Assembly: GCF_901827155.1 (NCBI RefSeq)
Contig: NZ_LR594659.1
Location: 3,472,001 to 3,536,000, forward strand
Direction of reading: 5' to 3'
From: Variovorax sp. PBL-H6
GTDB taxonomy: Bacteria; Pseudomonadota; Gammaproteobacteria; Burkholderiales; Burkholderiaceae_C
Length of the DNA: 64,000 nucleotides
The translations under genes were made by a program, and so were the position numbers. Positions within the stretch are counted from its first letter, which is position 1. Each line of letters starts with the position of its first letter. A model generated the notes under the pieces. It searched no databases. It saw nothing but the letters and a program-made list of their open reading frames with translations, and was not told the DNA's origin. Positions 7,650-17,613 of this stretch are shown here, in pieces.

Positions 7650-8164
7650 CGACGGTAGGTGATCTCGGCGCGGCGGTTCTGCGCCCACACGTCTTCACCA
7701 GTGCCCTGCGCGGCAGGCTTTTCCTTGCCGAAGCTCACTGCCTCGATCTGGTTGTCGGAGACGCCCAGCAGGTTGAGCGCACGTCGCACGGCCTCGGAAC
7801 GCTTCTGCCCCAGCGCCAGGTTGTACTCGCGGCCGCCGCGCTCGTCGGTATGGCCTTCGATCGCGATGCGGCGCTGCGGGTTGGCTTTCAGGAAGCGGGC
7901 GTGGCCATCGATCAGCGACTGGAACTCGGGCTTGATGGTGTAGCTGTCGAAGTCGAAATAGACGATGCGTGCCACGCCAACTGGGCCCTGCGCGGTCTGC
8001 GCATTCGGGTCGATGCTGACCGGCGCCACGCCGCTGGCCGCGCCGCCGCCCGAGCCCGTGCCGCCAGAGCGATCCACCACCGGTGCATCGTTGAGCTTGG
8101 TGCCGGACGAGCACCCGGCGATGAGCGCCACGATGGCCAGCGAATAAATCGTACGTCTTAACAT
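7646..8164 (-). CDS. pal: Peptidoglycan-associated lipoprotein Pal
   Basis: Outer membrane lipoprotein of 172 residues that tethers the outer membrane to peptidoglycan and works with TolB during division. The lipobox LIAGC puts the acylated Cys at residue 18. A Gly/Ser-rich linker follows, then the OmpA-like domain with VYFDFDSYTIKPEF, the peptidoglycan-binding EGHTDERGGREYNLALGQ and the end VWAQNRRAEITYRR. It lies 23 bp after tolB and overlaps cpoB. Confidence 0.96.
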   Translation of the reverse strand: MLRRTIYSLAIVALIAGCSSGTKLNDAPVVDRSGGTGSGGGAASGVAPVSIDPNAQTAQGPVGVARIVYFDFDSYTIKPEFQSLIDGHARFLKANPQRRIAIEGHTDERGGREYNLALGQKRSEAVRRALNLLGVSDNQIEAVSFGKEKPAAQGTGEDVWAQNRRAEITYRR

Positions 8165-8187
8165 TTCGAACTCCTCAGGTTAATCAT

Positions 8188-9504
8188 TCATTGCTTTTGA
8201 AACGGACCCCAGTCCGGTTCACGGATGTCGCCTGCCTGCCCGGCCAGTCGCGCTTTTATCTTGCCGTCGAGCGTGGTCGTCATCAGCGCCTCGCGGCCTC
8301 CCAGGCGCGTGGCGTAGACGATCAGCTTGCTGTTGGGGGCGAAACTGGGTTTCTCGTCGGCAGTGGTATCCGTGAGCGCCGTGATGTTGCCGGTCGCCAG
8401 TTCCATCACGTGGAGTTTGAAGGCACCGCCCACCCGCGAGATGTAGGCCAACCACCGACCGTCGGCGCTGACGGACGGAGAAATGTTGTAGGTGCCGGTA
8501 AAGGTGACGCGCGTCGGGTTGCCACCGCCGGCGCTCATCTTGTAGATCTGGGGTGCGCCGCCGCGGTCACTCACGAAGTAGATGGTGCCGCCGTCGGCGG
8601 AGTACCTCGGCTCCGTGTCGATGCTGCTGCTTTGGGTGAGCCGGCGCGGCTCGCCGCCGCCCGCAGGGATGGTGAAGAGCTGGGAGCCGCCATCGCGGCT
8701 CAGCGTCACCGCCAGGGTGCTGCCGTCGGGCGACCAGGCAGGCGCGCTGTTGTTGCCCTTGAAGTTGGCCACCAGCCGCCGCTGTCCGCTCGCCACGCTG
8801 TGCACGTAGACCACCGGCTTGCGCGACTCGAAGGACACGTAGGCCAGCTGCGTCCCGCTGGAGGACCAGACCGGCGAAATGATCGGCTCGGGGCTCGCAA
8901 GCGCGGCCTGCGCGTTCTCGCCGTCGGCGTCCGCCACCCAGAGGCTGAAGCGGTTGGCTCCCTTGGTGACGTAGGTGATCCGGGTCGAGAAGATACCTTT
9001 TTCGCCGGTCAGCTTTTCGTAGACGTAGTCGGCAACGCGGTGCGCGGCGAGGCGCAGGTCGCCTTGCGGCACGGTGTAGCTCTGGCCGCCCAGGTCCTGC
9101 CCCCGCACCACGTCCCAGAGACGGAACTTCACGTCGAAGCGGCCGTCGGCCAGGCGGGTCACGCTGCCCGCCACCAGGGAGTCGGCCGTGCGCTGGCGCC
9201 ACAGGCTCAGATCGGGGCGGGAGGCTTCGTCGAGCGACTGGCCGCTGGCATCGACACCGCGAAACTGGCCGCTGCGTTCCAGGTCGGCCTGCACGATGGC
9301 CGAGATCTTTTGCGGGGACGCGTCTTCGCCCTTGAAGGGCACGAGCGCAATCGGCAGCTGCGTCAGCCCCACGCCCGAGACTTCAACCCGGAACTGGGCG
9401 AAGGCGGGAGCGAAGGGGGAGGCAGCCAGAGCCGCAATCAACGTGCGGCGAACGGAGAACGATGAAGAAGGGGTTGGGGAGATTTCTTGCAACTGCTTTT
9501 TCAT
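8188..9504 (-). CDS. tolB: Tol-Pal periplasmic beta-propeller protein TolB
   Basis: A 438-residue periplasmic protein that binds Pal and links it to the inner membrane TolQRA motor. The N terminus has a signal sequence ending near FAPAFA, then the small N-terminal domain (VEVSGVGLTQLPIALVPF) and a six-bladed propeller with repeated SPDGS, YSADGGTIYF and SADGRWLAYIS turns. The ATG at 9504 was chosen because it begins the signal peptide directly; the frame stays open far upstream but there overlaps msbA antisense. tolQ, tolR and tolA, which often precede tolB, are not next to it. Confidence 0.95.
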   Translation of the reverse strand: MKKQLQEISPTPSSSFSVRRTLIAALAASPFAPAFAQFRVEVSGVGLTQLPIALVPFKGEDASPQKISAIVQADLERSGQFRGVDASGQSLDEASRPDLSLWRQRTADSLVAGSVTRLADGRFDVKFRLWDVVRGQDLGGQSYTVPQGDLRLAAHRVADYVYEKLTGEKGIFSTRITYVTKGANRFSLWVADADGENAQAALASPEPIISPVWSSSGTQLAYVSFESRKPVVYVHSVASGQRRLVANFKGNNSAPAWSPDGSTLAVTLSRDGGSQLFTIPAGGGEPRRLTQSSSIDTEPRYSADGGTIYFVSDRGGAPQIYKMSAGGGNPTRVTFTGTYNISPSVSADGRWLAYISRVGGAFKLHVMELATGNITALTDTTADEKPSFAPNSKLIVYATRLGGREALMTTTLDGKIKARLAGQAGDIREPDWGPFQKQ

Positions 9505-9649
9505 GCGGTTCGGAGAGCTTTCCGGGAATTTAGTTTCAAGCCCGGATGAAACGAGGCCACATGGTACACATTGCGATGCACCAGCCGTCACAAAACGTGT
9601 ATGTGCCGGCGCGGTCCTACAGAAAGGCGAGAACTTAGAATCCGCCGCC

Positions 9650-11434
9650 ATGCAGCCTTCCCCCGTCGCCGAGTCCGCGCGCCCTCCTCTCACGCGCCGG
9701 CTGGCGCGACTCATGACCTGGTTCGGAGGCTCGCGGCATTGGTGGGCCCTGGGTCTTGTGTGCGCCCTCATCGCCGCCGTGACCGAACCGCTGATGGCTG
9801 CCATGCTGAAGCCGCTGCTCGACCGCGGCTTCACGCGCGGCCAGCTCCCGCTCTGGGCCATTCCGGCCGCCGTCATCCTGCTGTTCGCGGTGCGTGGGCT
9901 GGCGCAGTTCGTTTCGCAATACGCACTCGCGCGCATCGCCAACGAAGGCATGCAGCGGCTGCGGCGCGTGCTGTTCGAGCGCCTGCTGGCGGCCGAGCTC
10001 GCCCTCTTCTCGCGCCAGTCTGCCAGCACCTTGTCGAACACGGTGGTCTATGAAGTGCAGACTGGCGGCCTGCTGCTGGTGCAGGCTCTGCTGGGCTTGT
10101 CGCGCGACGGCTTCACGTTGATCGCGCTGCTGCTCTACCTCGTGTATCTCAATTGGAAGCTGACGCTGATCGTGGGCGTGCTGGCACCGTGCGTGGCCTG
10201 GATCATCAAGGCATTTTCCAAGCGGCTTTACCGGCTCACGCAGCTCGGCCAGCGGGCGACCGACGAACTCGCCTACGTGGTCGAAGAGAACGTGCTTGCC
10301 CATCGCATGGTCCGGCTGCACAACGCCGAACCCGGCCAGATCCAGCGCTTCGACCGCCTGAGCCACGATCTCCATCGCCTGGCGGTGAAGTCCACCATCG
10401 CCTCGGCGGCGACCACGCCCCTGACCCAGATCGTCGCGGCGGTTGCGCTCTCCGCGGTGGTCATGATCGCGCTCTGGCAAAGCGGCAAGCAAGGCTTCAC
10501 GGTGGGCGGCTTCGTGGCCTACATCACAGCCATGCTGATGCTGATCGCGCCGATCCGGCGGCTCGCGGACATGACGAGCCCGATCACGCGCGGCCTCGCG
10601 GCGCTCGAGCGCGGCCTGGCGCTGATCGACCAGGTGCCACCTGAATCCCAGGGCAACTTCCAGGTCCCGCGCGTGACGGGCCGCATCGAACTGCGCGCCG
10701 TGCGCGTCAACTACCGCGGCGAGGAGGAAGCCCGCGCGCTCGACGGCATCAGCCTGACGCTCGCGCCCGGCGAGGTGGTGGCCTTCGTCGGGCCCTCGGG
10801 TTCGGGCAAGACCACGCTGGTCAACCTGCTGCCGCGCTTCGTCCTGCCGAGCGCGGGCCAGGTGCTGCTCGACGGGCACGACGTGGGCGACTGGCAGCTC
10901 AAGAACCTGCGCTCGCAGTTCGCGATGGTCAGCCAGGATGTGGTCATGCTCAACGACACGCTCGCCGCCAACGTGGCGCTGGGCGCCGAGCTCGACCGCG
11001 ATCGCGTGCTCGCCTGCATAGCGGCCGCGAACCTGTCGGTTCACGTCGCGGGCCTGCCCGAAGGCATCGACACGGTGCTGGGCCACAACGCAACCCAGCT
11101 CTCGGGCGGTCAGCGGCAACGCCTTGCGATCGCGCGCGCACTCTACAAGGACGCGCCGGTGCTGCTGCTCGACGAGGCGACGTCTGCGCTCGACACGGAA
11201 TCGGAGCGCCTGGTCCAGGAGGCGCTGCAGCGGCTGATGCGCAACCGCACCACCCTGATCGTCGCGCACCGCCTCTCGACCATCCAGCACGCCGACCGCA
11301 TCGTGGTGATGGATCACGGGCGCATCATTGAGCAAGGCAGCCATGCGCAGCTCATGGCGCTGGACGGGCTGTATGCACGCCTTCAGGCGAATGCGATGCG
11401 CTCGGCGCCGGAGGGCAGCGAGCCGAGCCTTTGA
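9650..11434 (+). CDS. msbA: Lipid A export permease/ATP-binding protein MsbA
   Basis: Homodimeric ABC transporter half (594 residues) that flips lipid A-core across the inner membrane. The six-helix transmembrane domain covers about residues 30-320 (for example LGLVCALIAAVTEPLMAAML). The ATPase domain follows with Walker A GPSGSGKTT at about 382-390, the signature LSGGQRQRLAIARAL near 484, and Walker B VLLLDEATSALD. The start was set at the ATG before QPSPVAESA, since the upstream open frame overlaps tolB. It diverges from tolB and converges on rng. Confidence 0.93.
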   Translation: MQPSPVAESARPPLTRRLARLMTWFGGSRHWWALGLVCALIAAVTEPLMAAMLKPLLDRGFTRGQLPLWAIPAAVILLFAVRGLAQFVSQYALARIANEGMQRLRRVLFERLLAAELALFSRQSASTLSNTVVYEVQTGGLLLVQALLGLSRDGFTLIALLLYLVYLNWKLTLIVGVLAPCVAWIIKAFSKRLYRLTQLGQRATDELAYVVEENVLAHRMVRLHNAEPGQIQRFDRLSHDLHRLAVKSTIASAATTPLTQIVAAVALSAVVMIALWQSGKQGFTVGGFVAYITAMLMLIAPIRRLADMTSPITRGLAALERGLALIDQVPPESQGNFQVPRVTGRIELRAVRVNYRGEEEARALDGISLTLAPGEVVAFVGPSGSGKTTLVNLLPRFVLPSAGQVLLDGHDVGDWQLKNLRSQFAMVSQDVVMLNDTLAANVALGAELDRDRVLACIAAANLSVHVAGLPEGIDTVLGHNATQLSGGQRQRLAIARALYKDAPVLLLDEATSALDTESERLVQEALQRLMRNRTTLIVAHRLSTIQHADRIVVMDHGRIIEQGSHAQLMALDGLYARLQANAMRSAPEGSEPSL

Positions 11435-11498
11435 ACCCTTCGGCATATTGCACCCGGGCCGGCAGGCTGGTTTTGAATCAGAGCCGCCGATTGCGACT

Positions 11499-13025
11499 TC
11501 ACAACAGCACGATGTCGTACTGCCCCTGCCCCATGGCCGGCTCGGCCTGCAGCGAGATCGGTTTGCCGATGAAGTCGCTCAGTCCAGCCAGGTGCTGGCT
11601 CTCCTCGTCGAGGAACAGCTCGATCACCTGCGGCGAGGACACGATGCGGAACTCGCGCGGCGTGAACTGACGCGCCTCGCGCAGGATCTCGCGCAGCACG
11701 TCGTAGGCCACGCTGCGCGCCGTCTTCACGATGCCTTGCCCATTGCAGGCCAGGCAAGGCTCGCACAGCATGTGCGCCAGCGATTCGCGGGTGCGCTTGC
11801 GCGTCATCTCGACCAGCCCGAGTTGCGAGAAGCCGCCTGCGGTGGTCTTGACGCGGTCGCGCGCCAGCTGCTTGCGGAACTCGGCGAGCACATGCTCGCG
11901 ATGATCGTCGCGCACCATGTCGATGAAGTCGACGATGATGATCCCGCCCAGGTTGCGCAGGCGCAGTTGCCGCGCGATGGCCTGCGCGGCCTCGAGGTTG
12001 GTCTTGAAGATGGTGTCGTCGAAGTTTCGCGCGCCGACGTACCCTCCGGTGTTCACGTCGATGGTGGTGAGCGCCTCGGTCTGGTCCACCACCAGGTAGC
12101 CGCCGGACTTCAGCTCCACGCGCCGCCCGAGCGCCTTCGCGATCTCCTCGTCGATCGAATAGAGGTCGAAGATCGGCCGCTCGCCCTTGTAGAGCTGCAG
12201 CTTGCCGGCGGCCTGCGGCATGAACTCGAGACCGAACTTCAGCAAGGCATCGAACTGCTCGCGCGAGTCGATGCGGATCGTCTGCGTGTCCTCGGTGGTC
12301 ATGTCGCGCAGCACGCGCTGCAGCAGGCTCAAGTCTTGATGCAGCAGCGACATCGGCGGCATGCGCGTGGACAGCTCCCGGATGCGCGACCAGGTCTTGC
12401 GCAGGTAGGTGATGTCTTCGGCCAGCTCGGCATCGCTCGAATCCTCGCCGTTGGTGCGCAAGATGAAGCCGCCGGTGGCCTCCGGCACCACGCCGCCGGC
12501 GCCTGCCGCTGCAGCAGCTTCGATCAGCGCCTGCATGCGCGTTCGCAGCGCATCGCGGAGGTCGGACGGAATCTTCTGAGACACGCCCACATGGTTGTCC
12601 TGCGGCAGGAAGACCAGCAGCCGGCCCGCAATGCTGATCTGGGTCGACAGGCGCGCGCCCTTGGTGCCGATGGGGTCCTTGATCACCTGCACCAGTAGCG
12701 ACTGGCCTTCGAACACCTGCTTCTCGATGGGCACCACCGCACCGCCATTGCGCCCCTCGCGATCCATGGCCGCGGCGCTGGGCCGCGAGCCCGGCGTAAA
12801 GGGCGCAACGATATCGGCTACATGCAGGAAGGCCGTGCGATCCAGGCCGATGTCGATGAAGGCGGACTGCATACCGGGCAGCACCCGCGAGACCTTGCCA
12901 AGGTAGACGTTGCCGACCAGCCCACGCTCCAGCGTGCGCTCCACGTGGAGCTCCTGCACGGCGCCGTGCTCCACGAGCGCGACGCGGGTCTCCTGCGGCG
13001 ACCAGTTGACCAGGATGTCTTGCAT
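11499..13025 (-). CDS. rng: Ribonuclease G
   Basis: Endoribonuclease of the RNase E/G family, 508 residues, that matures the 5' end of 16S rRNA and degrades some mRNAs. The N-terminal S1 domain is visible in LVGNVYLGKVSRVLPGMQSA. The catalytic Mg-binding acids lie in IIIVDFIDMVRDDHREHVL. The Zn-link is CEPCLACNGQG near residue 410. The length is close to the usual 490. It is the last gene of the minus-strand operon that includes maf and rlmH, as commonly seen in betaproteobacteria. Confidence 0.95.
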   Translation of the reverse strand: MQDILVNWSPQETRVALVEHGAVQELHVERTLERGLVGNVYLGKVSRVLPGMQSAFIDIGLDRTAFLHVADIVAPFTPGSRPSAAAMDREGRNGGAVVPIEKQVFEGQSLLVQVIKDPIGTKGARLSTQISIAGRLLVFLPQDNHVGVSQKIPSDLRDALRTRMQALIEAAAAAGAGGVVPEATGGFILRTNGEDSSDAELAEDITYLRKTWSRIRELSTRMPPMSLLHQDLSLLQRVLRDMTTEDTQTIRIDSREQFDALLKFGLEFMPQAAGKLQLYKGERPIFDLYSIDEEIAKALGRRVELKSGGYLVVDQTEALTTIDVNTGGYVGARNFDDTIFKTNLEAAQAIARQLRLRNLGGIIIVDFIDMVRDDHREHVLAEFRKQLARDRVKTTAGGFSQLGLVEMTRKRTRESLAHMLCEPCLACNGQGIVKTARSVAYDVLREILREARQFTPREFRIVSSPQVIELFLDEESQHLAGLSDFIGKPISLQAEPAMGQGQYDIVLL

Positions 13026-13040
13026 GTTTCGTCTACCACC

Positions 13041-13646
13041 CTAGAGCGCGAAGCCCGCCGTGCGCAGCAGCTGCGCAGTCTCGAACATGGGGAGCCCCAT
13101 GATGCCCGAATGCGAGCCGCTGATGTGCTCGACGAAGGCCGCTGCCCGCCCCTGGATGGCATAGGCCCCGGCCTTGCCGTCGGGCTCGCCGCTGGCGACA
13201 TACGCCGCGATGCGGCGCTTCTCGAGGGCGGCGAAGCGCACGCGCGACACGCTGAGCCCCGCGTGCCGGCGCTTGCCATGCTGCAAGGCCACGGCCGTCA
13301 GCACCCGGTGCGTGCGGCCGGAGAGCAGTGCCAGCATGCGCTCGGCGTCCCGGGCATCCTCGGGCTTCCCGAGGATGGTGCGGCCGAAAGCAACCGTGGT
13401 GTCGGCGCACAGCACAGGCGCCGGTGGCAGGCCCAGGCGATGATGGCGCGCCACTGCCGCATCCAGCTTGAGCGCGGTGACGCGCTGGACATAGGCGGTC
13501 GGCGATTCGCCAGGCTGTACATGCTCCAGCGCCTCGGCGTCCTCCTCGGGGCCGGCCAGCAGCAGCTCGTGGCGCACGCCGAGTTGGCCCAGCAACTGCG
13601 CGCGGCGCGGGCTCTGCGAGGCGAGATAGATGAAGGAGTCCGTCAT
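13041..13646 (-). CDS. maf: Maf-family nucleoside triphosphate pyrophosphatase
   Basis: House-cleaning nucleotide pyrophosphatase of 201 residues acting on non-canonical or modified nucleoside triphosphates. The N-terminal [13 protein letters not shown] motif, CADTTVAFG with the catalytic Asp, and [20 protein letters not shown] are family signatures. It lies 15 bp before rng and 11 bp after rlmH on the same strand. Which Maf subtype it is (dTTP/UTP or 7-methyl-GTP preference) cannot be settled by eye. Confidence 0.93.
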   Translation of the reverse strand: MTDSFIYLASQSPRRAQLLGQLGVRHELLLAGPEEDAEALEHVQPGESPTAYVQRVTALKLDAAVARHHRLGLPPAPVLCADTTVAFGRTILGKPEDARDAERMLALLSGRTHRVLTAVALQHGKRRHAGLSVSRVRFAALEKRRIAAYVASGEPDGKAGAYAIQGRAAAFVEHISGSHSGIMGLPMFETAQLLRTAGFAL

Positions 13647-13657
13647 TCAGGACTCCG

Positions 13658-14125
13658 TCATTCGCGGTGGTAAGGATGGCCGGCGTTGACTGACCACGCG
13701 CGGTAGAGCTGCTCCACCAACAGCACGCGGGCCATCGCATGAGGCAGGGTCAGGTCGGAAAGGCGGATGCGCTCGTGCGCCGCCGCCTTGAAGGCCGGGT
13801 CCAAACCGTCGGGACCGCCGATCACCAGCGCGACGTCGTCGCCCCCGCCTTGCCACGCCTGCAGCCGGGCCGCGAGCGCCTTGGTGGTGAGAGCCGTGCC
13901 GCGCTCGTCCAGCACCACGATGCGCATGCCCTTGGCAATGGCCGCCTCGATCCGTTCGCGCTCGGCCGCGTAGAGGGTCTCGAGTGTCTTGGAACCACGC
14001 GGCTCGGTCTTGACGGCGCGCAGCTCGAGCTTCAACTCGGGCGGGAAGCGCTTGGCGTAGTCGTCCCAGGCGGTCTGAGCCCAGTCGGGCACACGCTGCC
14101 CGACCGCGACCACCAGGAGCTTCAT
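13658..14125 (-). CDS. rlmH: 23S rRNA pseudouridine-1915 N3-methyltransferase RlmH
   Basis: SPOUT methyltransferase of 155 residues that modifies pseudouridine 1915 in helix 69 of 23S rRNA. The start [20 protein letters not shown], the SAM-binding [15 protein letters not shown] and the end [16 protein letters not shown] are near-invariant. Its ATG overlaps the rsfS stop (ATGA), so two ribosome-related genes are translationally coupled. Confidence 0.97.
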   Translation of the reverse strand: MKLLVVAVGQRVPDWAQTAWDDYAKRFPPELKLELRAVKTEPRGSKTLETLYAAERERIEAAIAKGMRIVVLDERGTALTTKALAARLQAWQGGGDDVALVIGGPDGLDPAFKAAAHERIRLSDLTLPHAMARVLLVEQLYRAWSVNAGHPYHRE

Positions 14126-14772
14126 GCGCGCGCCGTAGTCTTGCGCGGCGCCTTCTTCGCCGGCGCCGCCTTCTTGGCGGCAGCCTTCTTGGCCGGTGCC
14201 TTGTTCACGACGACGGTCTTGACCGGCGTCTTGCTCGCCGGCGTCTTCCGGGCCGATGTCTTCCTGGCCGCCGGCTTCGGCTTGGCGGCGGCGTCCGCCG
14301 CGCGCTGCGCCGTCTTGGCGGCGCTGGAGCGTCTCAGCGAGGGAGAGGTCTTGGCAGCGGCAGGCGGCTTCTCCTCGGCCGGCCGCGCAACGGCCGGCTT
14401 CGCGGCGCCGAGCCTGGTGCGCACAGGCTTGTCACCCCAGATCTCTTCGAGGTGGTAGTACTGGCGAATGGCCGGCTGCATGATGTGTGCCACAGCGGCG
14501 CCGCAGTCGACGATGATCCACTCCCCGTTCTCCTCGCCCTCCACGCGCGGCTTGTTGAAGCCGGCATCGCGCACCGCGTCGCGCACGCTGGCGGCCAGCG
14601 CCTTGGTCTGGCGGTTGGAGGTGCCCGAGGCGACGATCACGCGCTCGAACAACGGCGAGAGGTGCTCGGTGTCGAAGACCTGGATGTTCTGCGCCTTGAC
14701 GTCCTCGAGGCCATCGATGATGGCCCTCTGGAGTTTCTGGGTGTCTTTCTTGGCGGCGGCTTCAGTACTCAT
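14122..14772 (-). CDS. rsfS: Ribosomal silencing factor RsfS with a long Lys/Ala/Pro tail
   Basis: RsfS binds L14 and blocks subunit joining in starvation. Residues 1-115 form the conserved domain ([67 protein letters not shown]). The remaining roughly 100 residues are unusual: low-complexity, very basic, with repeated AKKA, ARKT and KTPV blocks like a histone H1 or AlgP tail. The usual family length is about 105-130. It is flanked by nadD (1-bp overlap) and rlmH (4-bp overlap), the normal neighbours. Confidence 0.93.
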   Translation of the reverse strand: MSTEAAAKKDTQKLQRAIIDGLEDVKAQNIQVFDTEHLSPLFERVIVASGTSNRQTKALAASVRDAVRDAGFNKPRVEGEENGEWIIVDCGAAVAHIMQPAIRQYYHLEEIWGDKPVRTRLGAAKPAVARPAEEKPPAAAKTSPSLRRSSAAKTAQRAADAAAKPKPAARKTSARKTPASKTPVKTVVVNKAPAKKAAAKKAAPAKKAPRKTTARA

Positions 14773-15389
14773 CAGGTGGAACGGTAGAGGTGGTGTTGGT
14801 CAATATAGCGTGCAACCGCCGGCGGAACCAGTTGAAAAAGGTCCTGGCCTTGCGCGGCGCGCGTGCGGACTTCGGTGGCGCTGGTGTCCATCGGCGCGAG
14901 CGTGAGGTTCTCGAAGCGTGCGCCGGGCGGAAGATCCGGCAGCCTATGGGGATCGAAAAAGCTTCCGTCCGTTGAACCGGGGCGGCGGGCGACCGCGATG
15001 ACGGCCATTTGCAGGATCTCGCGCCATCCGTGCCACTGAGGCAGCCAGGCGGCCTGGTCGGCGCCCATGATCAGCACCAGTTCGGCCGCCGGCTGCTCCT
15101 GCTGCAGCTCGCGCAAGGTGTCCAGCGTGTAGGTAGGCCCGGCACGTTGCAGCTCGCGCGCGTCGACGATGGCACCCGGCAGTGCCTCGAAGGCCAGCTG
15201 CGCCATCGCGAGGCGGTGTGCGCCGCCGCTGAGCGTGCGCGTCTTGTGCCAGGCATCGCCAGTCGGGAAGATGCGCAGCTCGGCCAGCCCCAGCTGCGCC
15301 AGCGCAGCCTGCACCAGCGCGACATGCGCGTTGTGCGGCGGATCGAAAGCCCCGCCGAACACCCCGATCCGGAGTCGGTTCACAGCCAT
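14772..15389 (-). CDS. nadD: Nicotinate-nucleotide adenylyltransferase
   Basis: Converts nicotinate mononucleotide and ATP to deamido-NAD in NAD synthesis; 205 residues. The nucleotidyltransferase HxxH region is [17 protein letters not shown] at about residues 13-29, with [19 protein letters not shown] and the C-terminal [14 protein letters not shown] replacing the common ISSTxIR form. The ATG at 15389 was chosen because it directly precedes the fold; the frame is open further upstream but that stretch is hemF antisense to reading frame. It overlaps hemF by 10 bp. Confidence 0.94.
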   Translation of the reverse strand: MAVNRLRIGVFGGAFDPPHNAHVALVQAALAQLGLAELRIFPTGDAWHKTRTLSGGAHRLAMAQLAFEALPGAIVDARELQRAGPTYTLDTLRELQQEQPAAELVLIMGADQAAWLPQWHGWREILQMAVIAVARRPGSTDGSFFDPHRLPDLPPGARFENLTLAPMDTSATEVRTRAAQGQDLFQLVPPAVARYIDQHHLYRST

Positions 15390-16294
15390 TCGCGGCGCAC
15401 GATGAAATCGCTGTAGAGCGCCGCTTCGGGCGTCCCCGGCTCCGGTTCGCGACGGTAGGCCCAGCTGGCCTGCGGCGGCATCGACAGGAGGATCGATTCG
15501 GTGCGCCCGCCCGACTGCAGCCCGAAATGCGTGCCGCGGTCCCACACCAGGTTGAACTCCACGTAACGCCCGCGCCGATACAGCTGGAAGGCACGCTCGC
15601 GCTCGCCATGAGGCATGGCGCGCCGGCGCTCGACGATGGGCAAATAGGCCGGCAGGAAGGCATCGCCCACCGCGCGCAACATGGCGAAGCTGCGCTCGAA
15701 GCCCAGCTCCGCGAAGTCGTCGAAGAAGATGCCGCCAACGCCGCGCTGCTCGTTGCGGTGCTTGAGGAAGAAGTACTCGTCGCACCAGGTCTTGAAGCGC
15801 GGGTACTTGTCGTCGCCAAAAGGCGCCAGCGCATCGCGGCAGCTGCGATGGAAATGCACCGCGTCTTCCTCGAAGCCGTAGCAAGGCGTCAGGTCCATCC
15901 CGCCGCCAAACCAGCACACGGGCGCGCCATGCGCCGGCAGCGCGGCCAGCATGCGCACGTTCATGTGCACCGTGGGCACGTAGGGGTTGCGCGGATGGAA
16001 CACCAGCGAGACGCCCATGGCCTCGAAAGGCGCACCGGCGAGTTCGGGGCGGTGCTGGGTCGCAGAGGGCGGCAGCGTCGGGCCGCGCACCTCTGAAAAC
16101 CCGCAGCCGGCGCGCTCGAACAGGACACCGTCCTCCAGGATGCAGGTCAGGCCGCTCCCTTGCAGGGGCTCCCCGGGCGCCTTCTGCCAGGCATCGCGCA
16201 GGCAAGCCTTGCCGTCGGCGGCCTCGATGGCGTCCACGATGCGCTGCTGCAGCCTCCGCAGGTAGTCGCCGACGGCGTGGCGATCGTCAGGCAT
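15380..16294 (-). CDS. hemF: Oxygen-dependent coproporphyrinogen III oxidase
   Basis: Aerobic haem pathway enzyme, 304 residues, that decarboxylates coproporphyrinogen III to protoporphyrinogen IX with O2. Family signatures are [57 protein letters not shown] and [20 protein letters not shown]. It overlaps purD by 1 bp and nadD by 10 bp in the same operon. No anaerobic hemN gene is in the window. Confidence 0.97.
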   Translation of the reverse strand: MPDDRHAVGDYLRRLQQRIVDAIEAADGKACLRDAWQKAPGEPLQGSGLTCILEDGVLFERAGCGFSEVRGPTLPPSATQHRPELAGAPFEAMGVSLVFHPRNPYVPTVHMNVRMLAALPAHGAPVCWFGGGMDLTPCYGFEEDAVHFHRSCRDALAPFGDDKYPRFKTWCDEYFFLKHRNEQRGVGGIFFDDFAELGFERSFAMLRAVGDAFLPAYLPIVERRRAMPHGERERAFQLYRRGRYVEFNLVWDRGTHFGLQSGGRTESILLSMPPQASWAYRREPEPGTPEAALYSDFIVRREWL

Positions 16295-17589
16295 CAGCCG
16301 TGGGGCGTGCGCACCTGGACGGCGCGGTGCCCGATGTCCTTGCGGTACTGCGCGCCATCGAAATGGACGCGCGCCGCCAGTGCGTAGGCGCGCTGCTGCG
16401 CCTGCTTCACGCTGTCGGCCAGCACGGTGACGCAGAGCACGCGTCCGCCGCTGGTCTTGAGCTCGCCGTCTTCGAACGCGGTGCCGGCATGGAAGACCAC
16501 CGCGTCAGGCGACTCGGGCGGAATGCCGTGAATGGCATCGCCCTTGCGCGGCGACAACGGGTAGCCGTGCGCCGCCATCACCACGCCCAGCGCGACACGG
16601 CGATCCCAGTCGAGCTCGATCTGGTCCAGCGTGCCGTCCGTGGCGTGCCAGAACACCTCGAACAGGTCGGACTTGAGCCGCATCATGATCGGCTGGGTCT
16701 CCGGGTCGCCCATGCGGCAGTTGAACTCCAAAGTCTTGGGATGGCCCGCGGTGTCGATCATCAGGCCGGCGTAGAGGAAGCCGGTGTAGGGAATGCCATC
16801 CTTCTCCATGCCGCGGATGGTCGGCAGGATGATCTCGCGCATGGCACGCGCGTGTACCTCGGCCGTGACCACCGGCGCAGGTGAATAGGCGCCCATGCCG
16901 CCGGTGTTGGGCCCCTGGTCATCCTCCTGCAGGCGCTTGTGGTCCTGGCTGGTCGCGAGCGCGGTGACGTTCACGCCATCGCACAGCACGATGAAGCTGG
17001 CCTCCTCGCCCTGCAGGAACTCCTCGATCACGACGCGCGCGCCACCTTCGTTGTGCGAGATGCCGAGCTTGTTGTCCACCAACATGAAGTCGATCGCCTC
17101 GTGCGCTTGCGCCAGCGTCGCCGCGACGACCACCCCCTTGCCGGCCGCAAGGCCATCGGCCTTGATCACGATGGGCACGCCCTTGGCGTCCACGTAGGCG
17201 TGGGCCGCCGCGGGATGGGTGAAGGCCTCGTACTCGGCCGTGGGAATCTTGTGCCGCTTCATGAAGGCCTTGGAGAAGGCCTTGGAGCTTTCAAGCTGGG
17301 CCGCCGCCTTCGTCGGCCCGAAGATGCGCAGCCCGTGCGCGCGGAACTCGTCGACCACGCCGGCCGCGAGCGGCGCCTCGGGGCCGACCACCGTGAGCGC
17401 GATCTTTTCCTGCAGCGCCCAGGCCCGCAGCGCCGACGGCTCGGCGATGTCGATGCATTCGTAGCGCGAATCCGCGCGCGTGCCGCCGTTGCCCGGCGCC
17501 ACATAGACCCGGCTCACGCGCGCGGCCTGTGCCAGTCGCCACGCCAGTGCGTGCTCGCGGCCCCCTCCCCCGATCACCAGTACCTTCAT
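16294..17589 (-). CDS. purD: Phosphoribosylamine-glycine ligase
   Basis: ATP-grasp enzyme of purine synthesis (GAR synthetase), 431 residues. The start [20 protein letters not shown] and the ATP-grasp blocks [37 protein letters not shown] and [20 protein letters not shown] are diagnostic. It overlaps hemF by one base and lies 24 bp downstream of yebC. Confidence 0.97.
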   Translation of the reverse strand: MKVLVIGGGGREHALAWRLAQAARVSRVYVAPGNGGTRADSRYECIDIAEPSALRAWALQEKIALTVVGPEAPLAAGVVDEFRAHGLRIFGPTKAAAQLESSKAFSKAFMKRHKIPTAEYEAFTHPAAAHAYVDAKGVPIVIKADGLAAGKGVVVAATLAQAHEAIDFMLVDNKLGISHNEGGARVVIEEFLQGEEASFIVLCDGVNVTALATSQDHKRLQEDDQGPNTGGMGAYSPAPVVTAEVHARAMREIILPTIRGMEKDGIPYTGFLYAGLMIDTAGHPKTLEFNCRMGDPETQPIMMRLKSDLFEVFWHATDGTLDQIELDWDRRVALGVVMAAHGYPLSPRKGDAIHGIPPESPDAVVFHAGTAFEDGELKTSGGRVLCVTVLADSVKQAQQRAYALAARVHFDGAQYRKDIGHRAVQVRTPHG

Positions 17590-17613
17590 TCGCGGGCTTT
17601 CATGGGCGCTTGC

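Noticed and set aside
9505..10041. N-terminal extension of TolB by about 180 codons
   Set aside because: It runs antisense through msbA and would bury the signal peptide.
14772..16205. Long N-terminal extension of NadD
   Set aside because: The extra part overlaps hemF in another frame and has no domain; the ATG at 15389 starts the NadD fold.
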